Positions 34,997-42,649 of a DNA stretch of 64,000 bases are shown here, one piece after another. Each line of letters begins with the position of its first letter. The first letter of the stretch is position 1. The stretch lies in the NCBI RefSeq assembly GCF_027789125.1, contig NZ_JAQFVF010000021.1:119817-183816 (forward strand). The letters run 5' to 3'. Under the pieces are notes generated by a model. It made no database searches and was not told where the DNA came from. It saw only the letters and a list, made by a program, of their open reading frames with translations. This DNA comes from Paenibacillus aestuarii. GTDB lineage: Bacteria; Bacillota; Bacilli; Paenibacillales; NBRC-103111. The translations under genes and the position numbers were made by a program.

Positions 34997-36016
34997 CTAC
35001 TTCTCTCCCCCACTCGACCTTCTTACGACCAGGTCAGGCTGGAGAACGACGTGCTTCGGTTTGCGCACCGTTTTGGTGCTGATTTTTTGAATCAGATTTT
35101 TAGCAGCAATTCGCCCCATTTCGTAAGCAGGTTGGCGCACTGTCGTTAACGGCGGGTTCAGGTGCTTGGCCCAAACGGTTTCGTCATAACCGATCAGCGC
35201 GATATCATCCGGGACGCGAAGTCCAAGCTCACCCAGCCCCTCCAAAATTTCCAACGTCATCATGTTATTCGTGGAAAATAGAGCATCCACTTCAGAAGCG
35301 GGGTTACGCTTAAAATAAGCCAGCACGGCTTCCTTCGCCTTTCCGCTTGCGTAATCAACTTCAACGACACTTCGGTCCGTCACTTCAAGCCCGCCTGCTT
35401 GCAGAGCTTCCCGGAAGCCTAGAATCCGCTCCTCCCACGTGCTGACGCCTGCAGAACGGTAGACGAAGCACACCGGACGGCGCCGGCCGCTTTCGATGAA
35501 ATGCTCGACGGCCAGCCGGGCACCTTGAATATTATCCATGACAACGTCATCCACGTCCAAACTTTGAAGGCGGCGATTGATGACGATCAGAGGGTATTTT
35601 TTCTCCACAATCTCCTCGAATATCGCTTGATTATTGACCGTCGGATTCACGATGATCCCGTCAACCTGACGCATTTGCAACCCTTCGATTAATTCCGCTT
35701 CACGACTGGAATCTTCATTCGAGTTGCACACCATGAGGCTATACCCTGACTGACGGCACGTATCCTCGACGCCTTCCAAAACCCGGGACCAAAAGGGGTT
35801 GCTCAGGTTGGAAAGAATGATACCGATAATATTCGTCCTCATCTGCTTAAGACCACGTGCCATCGGATTCGGACGATAGTTCAATTCACGGATGATTTTC
35901 AAAACCTTTTCCTTCGTTTCTTCCGTTGCCTGCGAATAGTTTCCGTTCAGGATTCGTGAAACCGTCGTCTTGGACACTCCGGCCATTTTAGCCACATCAT
36001 CAATGGTCACTCTCAA
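34997..36016 (-). CDS. LacI-family transcriptional regulator
   Basis: 339 residues: an N-terminal helix-turn-helix and hinge (VTIDDVAKMAGVSKTTVSRILN ... YRPNPMARGLK) and a periplasmic-binding-protein-like sensor (IIGIILSNLSNPFWSRVLEG, DGIIVNPTVNNQ, DDIALIGYDETVWAKHLNPPLTTVRQP). The start is TTG at 36016 with GAGG seven bases upstream; GTG at 36010 is possible. It lies alone between two terminators, in the middle of the two RraA/ABC operons, and so is the best candidate for the AAATCGAT operators. A 16-bp palindrome at 36040-36055 suggests autoregulation or CcpA control. Confidence 0.92.
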   Translation of the reverse strand: MRVTIDDVAKMAGVSKTTVSRILNGNYSQATEETKEKVLKIIRELNYRPNPMARGLKQMRTNIIGIILSNLSNPFWSRVLEGVEDTCRQSGYSLMVCNSNEDSSREAELIEGLQMRQVDGIIVNPTVNNQAIFEEIVEKKYPLIVINRRLQSLDVDDVVMDNIQGARLAVEHFIESGRRRPVCFVYRSAGVSTWEERILGFREALQAGGLEVTDRSVVEVDYASGKAKEAVLAYFKRNPASEVDALFSTNNMMTLEILEGLGELGLRVPDDIALIGYDETVWAKHLNPPLTTVRQPAYEMGRIAAKNLIQKISTKTVRKPKHVVLQPDLVVRRSSGGEK

Positions 36017-36039
36017 TGAAATTCCTCATTTCATACCGG

Positions 36040-36055
36040 TGTAAACGCTTTTACA
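36040..36055. promoter_or_regulatory. LacI/cre-type palindromic operator upstream of the LacI gene
   Basis: TGTAAA-CGCT-TTTACA: six-base perfect arms around a four-base centre, 24 bases before the start. It also matches cre with one mismatch (TGTAAACGCTTTTA), so CcpA and the gene's own product are both possible binders. Confidence 0.6.
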
Positions 36056-36157
36056 GCACCTCAATTGAATTTGAACTTAATATAACAGAAAGCAGAATCC
36101 ACCGTCAATCTACGTATTCCTCGTGATTTCGTCACCGCAGCTGCCAATAAAAAGAAA

Positions 36158-36203
36158 AACGGATACTCACTGCCCGCAATCAGGCCGACAGTAAATATCC
36201 GTT
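36158..36203 (-). terminator. Intrinsic terminator of the second RraA/ABC operon
   Basis: AACGGATA/TATCCGTT outer arms plus ACTG/CAGT inner pairing, followed on the minus strand by TTTTCTTTTT. It lies 10 bases after the last RraA-like gene. Confidence 0.75.
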
Positions 36204-36213
36204 CCGTTCACGA

Positions 36214-36900
36214 TTAAAGAACTGTATGATCCAGCTCCCTGCCCATCGCTTCATAAATTCTTTTGCGCCCCGCTTTATCACCCTTGAGCTCTTGATGGGC
36301 GTATTTCGCAACCTCATAGGCAATTTTACGCGGAACGACGATAACACCGTCGCCATCAGCAACGACAACGTCACCCGTACGAACGACAACGCCGCCGATA
36401 TTCACAGGAACGTCCAGCGCCTCAAAGCGGATGCGGCCTTGATCCATTTTTTGCGAAATAAATTTGGACCAGACTGGCACTCCTTGCAAAATGCACTCGT
36501 CCGTATCCCTGACACCGCCGTTCGTCAAATAGCCCACAATGCCGTCTTTCATTCCGCCGAGCGTGTTATTGGAGCCCAAAATGCCGACATCGACGCCGCT
36601 TTGGTCGATCACCATGAAGTCACCTTTCGTGATGCTCTTATGCCATGGGTCATAGCACACTTCACTGTAATACCATTTCACCCATTGTGTGTACTCTTCC
36701 GAAGTCATTTTGGGTACAGCTTCCTCATAAGGCACATATCTCGCCGTTCTGGCGATCCCGACAACGCGCGTCCGGTAAAGCGGGCGGATTTCATAGTGCA
36801 CGGAGCCGTAATGATGCATCATGTTCCAATCCATGCCATCACGAACATCAGCTACCCGCAAATCTTTGTATAACTCCAAAATCTTCTCTCTATCGTCCAT
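36214..36900 (-). CDS. RraA-like aldolase/lyase family protein, VRDGMDWN subgroup (copy 2)
   Basis: 228 residues. Nearly the same architecture as copies 1 and 3: DLRVADVRDGMDWNMMHHYG, YRTRVVGIARTARYVPYEEAVP, YLTNGGVRDTDECILQGVPVWSKFISQKMDQGRI (quoted in part) and VADGDGVIVVPRKIAYEVAKYAHQELKGDKAGRKRIYEAM. It is much closer to copy 3, next door, than to copy 1, which implies a local tandem duplication. The ribosome site is weak. It is last in the operon 36214-40942, before a terminator. Confidence 0.82.
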   Translation of the reverse strand: MDDREKILELYKDLRVADVRDGMDWNMMHHYGSVHYEIRPLYRTRVVGIARTARYVPYEEAVPKMTSEEYTQWVKWYYSEVCYDPWHKSITKGDFMVIDQSGVDVGILGSNNTLGGMKDGIVGYLTNGGVRDTDECILQGVPVWSKFISQKMDQGRIRFEALDVPVNIGGVVVRTGDVVVADGDGVIVVPRKIAYEVAKYAHQELKGDKAGRKRIYEAMGRELDHTVL

Positions 36901-36932
36901 TTACACTCACGCTTCCCTTCCTCTATGTATGG

Positions 36933-37640
36933 TTAAATAACAGTTTGATCCAATTCCCGATTCATCGCTTCATAGATGCGGCGTCTTCCGGCTTTATCGT
37001 TCTTGAGTTCTTGATGCGCGTACTTCGCGACTTCGACTGCGATTTGGCGAGGAACAGCAATGACGCCGTCTCCGTCGGCAACGATGACATCACCTGGATG
37101 AATAACGACCCCGCCGATATTGACTGGCACATCATTAGCGTCGAACTGGATGCGTCCTTGATTCATCTTTTGCGAAATAAACTTGGACCAAACCGGGACT
37201 TCCTGCAAAATCAATTCATCCGTATCGCGAACGCCGCCATTCGTAATAAAGCCTACTGCGCCTTGCGAATAGTATTGCAGCGAATTGTTCGATCCGAGAA
37301 TGCCCACGTCCACACCGCTCTGATCGACGACGACGAAATCGCCAGGCTGCGAAGCTTTCATACCGGGATTTTGCGTCACATTGGCGTAGTACCATTTCAC
37401 CCATTCTGTGTATTCATCAGGAGACAGCTTCGGCACAGTTCCTTGGTACGGGACGTAGCGCGACGTTTGTGCAATGCCGACAGCTCGCGTCCGGTAAAGT
37501 GGACGGATTTCGTGATGGACGGTGCCGTAATGATGCATCATGTTCCAGTCCATGCCATCTCTGACATCGGCTACTCGCAGGTCTTTATACAGCCTTAACA
37601 ATTCCTGTCTTTCATCTTGGGACATGTTCAATTTGCCCAT
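36933..37640 (-). CDS. RraA-like aldolase/lyase family protein, VRDGMDWN subgroup (copy 3)
   Basis: 235 residues from ATG at 37640 (GAGGGAG seven bases upstream). It keeps the Arg-Asp pair in FITNGGVRDTDELILQEVPV and the acidic VADGDGVIAVP strand. It sits 32 bases before copy 2 and 131 bases after the permease at 37772. The 37641-37771 gap has T-rich sequence but no clear hairpin. Two adjacent, still intact copies could form a heteromeric enzyme or have divided substrates. Confidence 0.82.
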   Translation of the reverse strand: MGKLNMSQDERQELLRLYKDLRVADVRDGMDWNMMHHYGTVHHEIRPLYRTRAVGIAQTSRYVPYQGTVPKLSPDEYTEWVKWYYANVTQNPGMKASQPGDFVVVDQSGVDVGILGSNNSLQYYSQGAVGFITNGGVRDTDELILQEVPVWSKFISQKMNQGRIQFDANDVPVNIGGVVIHPGDVIVADGDGVIAVPRQIAVEVAKYAHQELKNDKAGRRRIYEAMNRELDQTVI

Positions 37641-37771
37641 TGGCTCACTCCCTCAAGCTTTTTTTTATATTTTTATCCCTAAAAACACGGGGTGCCCACG
37701 CCTTTAAGGAACAAAAATCTGCTGTTATGGTGGTTGAACTGCCAGTCGCGTAAATTGCGCACTTCTCGTAG

Positions 37772-38605
37772 TCAGCCTTTGAGTCCTCCGGTAGAAATAC
37801 CTTCGATTAAGTAACGCTGGAAGAAAATGAACATCGCAAATACCGGTACGAGGGAAAGAATCGACATGGCAAACAGCGCGCCCCACGAATTATCCCCCAT
37901 GGAATCAGTGAACATGCGGAGCGCCAGCGCGATCGGAAATCGCTCAATATTGCTGATGTAGAGCAGCTGGCTGAAAAAATCGTTCCAAGTCCAAATAAAC
38001 GTAAAAATCGAGGTCGTCATCAAGGCCGGTAAAGTGAGCGGAAGAATGATATGCAAGTACATTTTGATCGGTCCGCAGCCGTCGATTTCCGCTGCTTGGT
38101 CCAATTCGCGCGGAAGCGAACGGATGAACTGCACGATTAAAAAGACGAAAAATGCTTCGACGCCGAGAAATTTCGGCATGACAAGTGGCAGGTACGTATT
38201 AATCCAGCCGAATTTATTGAACATAATATACTGCGGAATCACAGTGACATGAAATGGCAGCATTAACGTCGAGAGCATGATGGCGAAAAAGGCTTGGCGC
38301 AGAAAAAACTTTAGCCGGCCGAACGCATAGGCAGCCATGGAGCATGAGATCAAGTTGCCGATGATGCAAAGCGCGACCAGAAAAAACGTATTTAGAAAAA
38401 AGGTCCCAAAGGTGACACCTGAAAGCCCTGCCCATCCCTGCTTGTAATTTTCGAAGGTGAATTTATGAGGAATTAATGAAGTATTGGTGAAAATCTCCGT
38501 ATTTTCTTTGAATGAACTGACGAACATCCAGAGAAGCGGATACAGCATGATCACACACCCGGCGATAATAAAGGCATGGAGGAGATATCGGGATGCTTTG
38601 CTCAT
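37772..38605 (-). CDS. Carbohydrate ABC transporter permease (MalG-like)
   Basis: 277 residues from ATG at 38605 (AGAGGTGAT ten bases upstream; a GTG at 38620 would extend it by five codons). Six predicted membrane helices, EAA loop LDQAAEIDGCGPIKMYLHIILP (quoted in two parts by position 190-211), C-terminus EGISTGGLKG. It pairs with the permease at 38623. Confidence 0.9.
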   Translation of the reverse strand: MSKASRYLLHAFIIAGCVIMLYPLLWMFVSSFKENTEIFTNTSLIPHKFTFENYKQGWAGLSGVTFGTFFLNTFFLVALCIIGNLISCSMAAYAFGRLKFFLRQAFFAIMLSTLMLPFHVTVIPQYIMFNKFGWINTYLPLVMPKFLGVEAFFVFLIVQFIRSLPRELDQAAEIDGCGPIKMYLHIILPLTLPALMTTSIFTFIWTWNDFFSQLLYISNIERFPIALALRMFTDSMGDNSWGALFAMSILSLVPVFAMFIFFQRYLIEGISTGGLKG

Positions 38606-38622
38606 GACCACAGGGATCACCT

Positions 38623-39513
38623 CTATTCTTGATAATAGACCCAGTTTCTTGATGTGACGAAGAGCAGCGACGTAACGAGCGCAACGGTGAGCAGCAGCAT
38701 CCAGGCCATCGCAGCCGCATAGCCCATTTCGAATTGAGCGAAGCCTTTTTGATATAAATACAAGGTGTAAAATAAAGTTGAGTTGAGCGGTCCGCCGTTT
38801 CCTCCGCTGACGATAAAGGCAGGTGTAAAAGCTTGGAAAGCATGAATGATTTGCATCACGAGATTAAAAAAGAGGATCGGCGTCAGCATCGGAAAAGTGA
38901 TATGGCCAAATTGCTTCACAGCTCCTGCGCCATCGATTTTGGCGGATTCATAGAGATCCGTGGGGATCTGCTTTAAACCTGCCAGGAAAATGACCATCGC
39001 CGAGCCGAACTGCCATGTAGACAGGACGATCAGCGTGTAAATCGCTGTGCTTGGGGTTGCGATCCAGTTCATCCCTTCGACGCCGAAGAGATGCAGGATA
39101 CTGTTCATCAGCCCTTCGCCGCCAAATAACTGCCGCCATAATAAAGCGATAGCTACACTGCCGCCAAATAACGAAGGCACATAGTAAATGGCCCGATACA
39201 CGCGCAGCCCCCGGATGCCCCTGTTTAGGAGCAGGGCCACGGCCAAGGCAAAAGCTAAGGAAAGCGGAACCGAAAAAAGGACATAATGCAAAGTCACTTT
39301 GATGCTGTTCAAATATTTATCGTCATGGAACATCTCGATGAAATTGCCGAGCCCGATCCATTTGGGAGCGGAGAACAGGTCATAACGGGTAAATGCCAAG
39401 TACAGTGAAAATCCCATTGGAAATGCACTGAGCACAATCAAACCAATGAGCCATGGTGTCAAGAAAAAATAGCCGATCCAATTATTTTTCCAGAATGTTT
39501 TTATGGCCTGCAT
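38623..39513 (-). CDS. Carbohydrate ABC transporter permease (MalF/UgpA-like)
   Basis: About 296 residues from ATG at 39513, GGGGTG six bases upstream. A longer open frame to 39639 runs into the binding-protein gene and is not used. Six predicted membrane helices; EAA loop YESAKIDGAGAVKQFGHITFP (residues ~200-220). It follows the solute-binding protein gene by 79 bases. Confidence 0.9.
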   Translation of the reverse strand: MQAIKTFWKNNWIGYFFLTPWLIGLIVLSAFPMGFSLYLAFTRYDLFSAPKWIGLGNFIEMFHDDKYLNSIKVTLHYVLFSVPLSLAFALAVALLLNRGIRGLRVYRAIYYVPSLFGGSVAIALLWRQLFGGEGLMNSILHLFGVEGMNWIATPSTAIYTLIVLSTWQFGSAMVIFLAGLKQIPTDLYESAKIDGAGAVKQFGHITFPMLTPILFFNLVMQIIHAFQAFTPAFIVSGGNGGPLNSTLFYTLYLYQKGFAQFEMGYAAAMAWMLLLTVALVTSLLFVTSRNWVYYQE

Positions 39514-39592
39514 AGTTTCACCCCAGTGGGGCAGCCGTACGGGATCGCTCCCGCCGGCCGCATAAATGTTGGTATCGCGCCGAGCCAATTGC

Positions 39593-40942
39593 TTATTTGT
39601 TAAGAATTGCTGCTGCTTTATCGACGAAATCCTGCGCACCTTGATCTACCGTTCTTTTGCCGAACGCAATCGACTGCGCCGTCTCCGTGAGCAATGTGCG
39701 TACAGCCCCTTGCCCTGCTGGCGGCAGCGGAAGCTGACCGGCTGTTTTCAGGCTCGTTTGGATCGCATCCGTCGTTCTTTGCTCCGCCGGTGACAGCAAC
39801 GGTTTGATAGTTTCGTTGCCTTTCGTCGAACCGAGCGCTCCCTGCTCAAGCTTGAAGACTTTCTCCGCTTCTTCATTGTTCACGAAGAAATTAATGAAAT
39901 CTGCGGCCGTTTTCGCCTGTTTGGAGTTGGCTGATACCGCTAAGTAAGCGCCTTCGACGAACTCGCCTTCTTTGCCCTTCGGATCCAGCGGTCTGCGCAG
40001 CGCGCGAACTTCACCATCTTTGATGTAGTTTTGATACAGAGGAATTTGATTGAACGGGAAGACGGTCAACATCACTTTATTTTTTACGAACAAGCCTTGA
40101 TCCAAGGATACGGTTGCATATTGCTCCGTCGTTGCCGCATCCGGAATCGCTTTGGCTTTGCGCAGTTGATCCCAGATAGAGAACCAGGCGACCATGTCGT
40201 CTTTGCCCACGCCTAATTTGCCCTCTGCAGTAAACAATTCCTTACCACGCTGACGGGCAAATACTTGAACGCCGGTAATATCACCACTGTTGTCGCCGGC
40301 AGCCCAGACGCCGTTCTCTTTGATCGCTTTCTGCAATTCCAGAGCTTTGGCGGTAAAATCGTCCCATGTCCAGTTGTAATCCGGGTACTTGACGCCCAGT
40401 TTATCAAACATGGCCGTGTTAAATTCCCAGCCTGTCATCGTGACACCTTGCGCGACCATGACCGTTTTTCCATTGACTTTGCCTGCTTCCTGCACGGCTG
40501 GAGGGAAGTCCTTTAAGTTAATGGTGCCGTCCTGGACGAAGCTGCCAAGATCGAGCAGTGTGTTCCGTCTGGCATAATCCGCAACGTATGTAGCATGCAT
40601 GCCGACTACGTCAGGCATATTACCGCCTGCGGTTTGGGTAGCCATTTTATCCCAATAATCGTTAAAGGAGCCGAACTCTCTGACGATTTTTACGTTGGGG
40701 TGCTGCTTCTCGTACATGTCGGCGATGGCATTGTACTTCTCATGCCGCTTTCCGTCTCCCCACCAGGCGAAGCGGATCGATATATTGTCTTCTTTCTTGG
40801 CTACGGGTGCGGCCGATGCTGCAGCTGCTGACGGAGCAGCCGTTGAGGTGGAGGCTGCTGGTGCGGATCCGCCGGTGCTGCAGGCGGACAATCCCATAGA
40901 TGAGATTAGCGACATCAATAAAAGCGCTTTCATTTTCTTCAT
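39593..40942 (-). CDS. Family 1 solute-binding lipoprotein of a sugar-type ABC transporter
   Basis: 449 residues. Signal peptide with lipobox GLSACS (Cys about 21), an Ala/Ser-rich linker (SAPAASTSTAAPSAAAASAA), then the SBP1 fold (ISIRFAWWGDGKRHEKYNAI, PDVVGMHATYVADYA, KTAADFINFFVNNEEAEKVF). GGAGGG precedes ATG by six bases. It is the first gene of the second RraA/ABC operon, with a promoter and two operator pairs about 450-535 bases upstream. Ligand unknown. Confidence 0.9.
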   Translation of the reverse strand: MKKMKALLLMSLISSMGLSACSTGGSAPAASTSTAAPSAAAASAAPVAKKEDNISIRFAWWGDGKRHEKYNAIADMYEKQHPNVKIVREFGSFNDYWDKMATQTAGGNMPDVVGMHATYVADYARRNTLLDLGSFVQDGTINLKDFPPAVQEAGKVNGKTVMVAQGVTMTGWEFNTAMFDKLGVKYPDYNWTWDDFTAKALELQKAIKENGVWAAGDNSGDITGVQVFARQRGKELFTAEGKLGVGKDDMVAWFSIWDQLRKAKAIPDAATTEQYATVSLDQGLFVKNKVMLTVFPFNQIPLYQNYIKDGEVRALRRPLDPKGKEGEFVEGAYLAVSANSKQAKTAADFINFFVNNEEAEKVFKLEQGALGSTKGNETIKPLLSPAEQRTTDAIQTSLKTAGQLPLPPAGQGAVRTLLTETAQSIAFGKRTVDQGAQDFVDKAAAILNK

Positions 40943-40959
40943 GTAATACCCTCCTTTAG

Positions 40960-40979
40960 TGGATTAACGCGTTTATCCA
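40960..40979. promoter_or_regulatory. Near-perfect 20-bp palindrome with AACGCGTT centre
   Basis: TGGATTAACGCGTTTATCCA differs from its own complement by a single pair (T/A at positions 6 and 15). It lies 18 bases before the solute-binding protein start, just upstream of the ribosome site, which is a typical place for a LacI-type roadblock operator. Confidence 0.5.
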
Positions 40980-41016
40980 TACTATTTCTTGTGCTGCAAT
41001 TGCAGTGGGCGGGGCT

Positions 41017-41055
41017 AGTGCGACGGGCCAGAGCGACGGGCCAGAGCGACGGGTC
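41017..41055. repeat. 13-bp tandem repeat, three units
   Basis: AG(T/A)GCGACGGG(C/T)C is repeated three times without gaps, in the long GC-rich leader (40980-41390) of the transporter operon. The rest of that leader shows no convincing gene: the open frame at 40956-41192 is low-complexity and lacks a ribosome site. Confidence 0.7.
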
Positions 41056-41392
41056 AGTGCGGCGTAAGCAGCATGCCTCAGTCGGCGGCTAGCCACAGAT
41101 GGCGCTGGCTCGGCGGCGCGGGCCATGCCGCTCGCTGAGAGCGCCAGTTCGCGCTGCGAGCGGACCGTGGCGGCGCTGAACCTGTGGCTCACTACGAACT
41201 GGGCACAAGCGCTGAGCCTAAAAGCATACAGCCGTGCGCTAACGCTGTATCGCCTTGCAGCCGGCAGCTTGAAATAGCTTAGATCATACTTAGAAGCAAC
41301 GTGTTCATGAAGTGCCTGTGTGGAGGAGATGAGTGTATATACAGCAGAAACGAAGAATTGAGTTGAGTAGTCTTGAGGTGAACGTTTGGTTA

Positions 41393-41413
41393 ATCGATTT
41401 AGTTTATCGATTT
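41393..41413. promoter_or_regulatory. Tandem AAATCGAT operator, downstream of the promoter
   Basis: Two copies of ATCGATTT (41393-41400 and 41406-41413) at 13-bp spacing, at the predicted transcription start. On the minus strand AAATCGAT-AAACT-AAATCGAT aligns with AAATCGAT-TTCCT-AAATCGAT at 34420-34452. Confidence 0.72.
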
Positions 41414-41423
41414 CCTATTTAAA

Positions 41424-41452
41424 TCTTAAACCAGTCCACGCGTTATTGTCAA
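41424..41452 (-). promoter_or_regulatory. Sigma-A promoter of the SBP/permease/RraA operon
   Basis: On the minus strand TTGACA (perfect), 17-base spacer, TTAAGA (or TAAGAT at 18). It stands between two operator pairs. The message would have a leader of about 475 bases. Confidence 0.7.
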
Positions 41453-41455
41453 TAG

Positions 41456-41477
41456 TAAATCGTTACACTAAATCGTT
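41456..41477. promoter_or_regulatory. Second operator pair, upstream of the -35
   Basis: TAAATCGTT at 41456-41464 and again at 41469-41477, also at 13-bp spacing. It differs from the downstream pair at one base (GTT for GAT). With 41393-41413 it encloses the promoter. Confidence 0.6.
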
Positions 41478-41522
41478 CTCCTAAGCATTTCAACTCCGCG
41501 CTCTCACTACACTCCACTGAAG

Positions 41523-41601
41523 GGATTATCATGCTACTTTTGCGTGATAATCCGCCGATTCTGCCATTAGCGCAATTTATCCTACACTTTGTGCAGGATA
41601 A
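41523..41601. repeat. Two intergenic hairpin repeats
   Basis: GGATTATCA/TGATAATCC (41523-41553) and TTATCCT-A-CAC/GTG-C-AGGATAA (41577-41601) share a GATAA-type arm. A third, partial copy (TAATCTTGCG...CATCCTG) follows near 41615-41635. They lie between the divergent transporter operon and tgl. Stretch 41602-41700 is otherwise featureless. Confidence 0.55.
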
Positions 41602-41708
41602 GCCTCCGCCCAGTTAATCTTGCGTAGTCATCCTGCCATTCCCCCGCCTCCTGCTCCGCTCCCGCCACTTCTATCAAACTGCCGTCTCTTCTTTACTCGC
41701 TATCCTGC

Positions 41709-41735
41709 ACCTAATGCCCATCCCGCCCATACATT
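41709..41735 (+). promoter_or_regulatory. Possible sigma-K promoter of tgl
   Basis: AC at 41709-41710, 17 bases, CATACATT at 41728. The CATA core fits the mother-cell sigma-K -10 consensus (CATANNNTA) with one mismatch. Tgl of Bacillus subtilis is made in the mother cell, which makes the match sensible but not proven. Confidence 0.35.
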
Positions 41736-41767
41736 GGAAATATTCCCGTACCGAATGAGGAGCGTCC

Positions 41768-42568
41768 ATGATTGTATTTACCGCTAACCGATCATTACCT
41801 TTCGACGCAAGCCCGCTGTCCGAGTTGGAGAAGAGCATTTATGAGCAAAAGATGATGAGCGCTGTCGAGTATCTGTATGATTCCGCAGACGACCTGCTGT
41901 TTGAGCTGCGATTTCGCAGGCATCTACTCGAAACCTCGCTGGCGCTCAGCAAAAGCGGGATTCATTTTGCAGGTTTCAACGATTCCAAATGCAACGACAT
42001 GTACTGGGAGCGCACTCCCAATGGGCGTTTTCGGCTCAAAAAAGGGGAGTCTGCGCGCAAAGCGATCAACGATATTTTTGTCCATGGACATATGTATGCG
42101 TTTGAATGTTCCACGGCTGTCATCGTGGTCCTGTACCAAGCCTTATCAAAATCCATCGGCCCCCGGCATTTTGACCGCCTGTTCCCGGATCTGCTCTTAT
42201 TTGATTGGGAATACAACAGGTACTTGCACCTAATCGAGCGTTCAAATGTGGAAGAAGCGGTCATTGGCGACGTGCTCTATTTCGACAACCCTGACTTTTC
42301 CTCTTCAACTCCATGGTGGCGGGGACAAAATGTCATCAAATTAGACCATAACTTGTATTACGGACATGGACATGGCGTCGGCATCGTGACAGCGCAAGAG
42401 GTTATCACCGTCCTCAACCGGTTTCGCAAGCCTTATTATTCGAAGTCGGCACATTTGACACCGCCTTTCATCCATCCTGATTTCTCATATTTTTCCAAAT
42501 ATCAAAGCGCTATTCAGGAACCCGCCCTGATTGCACTCATAGGGTCCATGACATACGCCGGGGGATGA
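41768..42568 (+). CDS. tgl: Protein-glutamine gamma-glutamyltransferase (spore-coat transglutaminase)
   Basis: 266 residues. It aligns by eye along its length with Bacillus subtilis Tgl: LLFELRFRRHLLETSLALSKSG, DMYWERTPNGRFRLKKG, FVHGHMYAFECSTAVIVVLY, LFDWEYNRYL, WRGQNVIKLDHNLYYGHGHG. The nucleophile is Cys114 in the FECSTA motif, and His200 follows in YYGHGHG. The Glu of the family motif WRGENVI (catalytic Glu187 in B. subtilis Tgl) is Gln187 here (codon CAA), leaving Glu113 as the likely base. Tgl cross-links coat proteins through Gln-Lys bonds late in sporulation. GAGGAG lies five bases before ATG. It is read divergently from the transporter operon and is followed by a His-rich probable coat protein. 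Confidence 0.9.
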   Translation: MIVFTANRSLPFDASPLSELEKSIYEQKMMSAVEYLYDSADDLLFELRFRRHLLETSLALSKSGIHFAGFNDSKCNDMYWERTPNGRFRLKKGESARKAINDIFVHGHMYAFECSTAVIVVLYQALSKSIGPRHFDRLFPDLLLFDWEYNRYLHLIERSNVEEAVIGDVLYFDNPDFSSSTPWWRGQNVIKLDHNLYYGHGHGVGIVTAQEVITVLNRFRKPYYSKSAHLTPPFIHPDFSYFSKYQSAIQEPALIALIGSMTYAGG

Positions 42569-42609
42569 GCCCGAATTATATAGTCATGTGCCCGATTCAG
42601 CACCACCTG

Positions 42610-42618
42610 CATACGATA
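42610..42618 (+). promoter_or_regulatory. Possible sigma-K -10 element before the His-rich gene
   Basis: CATACGATA matches the sigma-K -10 consensus CATANNNTA exactly; no AC-type -35 is seen at the proper distance. It lies 32 bases before the start. Confidence 0.35.
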
Positions 42619-42649
42619 AGGTATTGCTAAATCCGAGAGGAGAACGATC

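Noticed and set aside
40956..41192. 78-codon minus-strand open frame in the transporter leader
   Set aside because: Overlaps the tandem repeat and the palindrome, no ribosome site, low-complexity Ala/Arg product.
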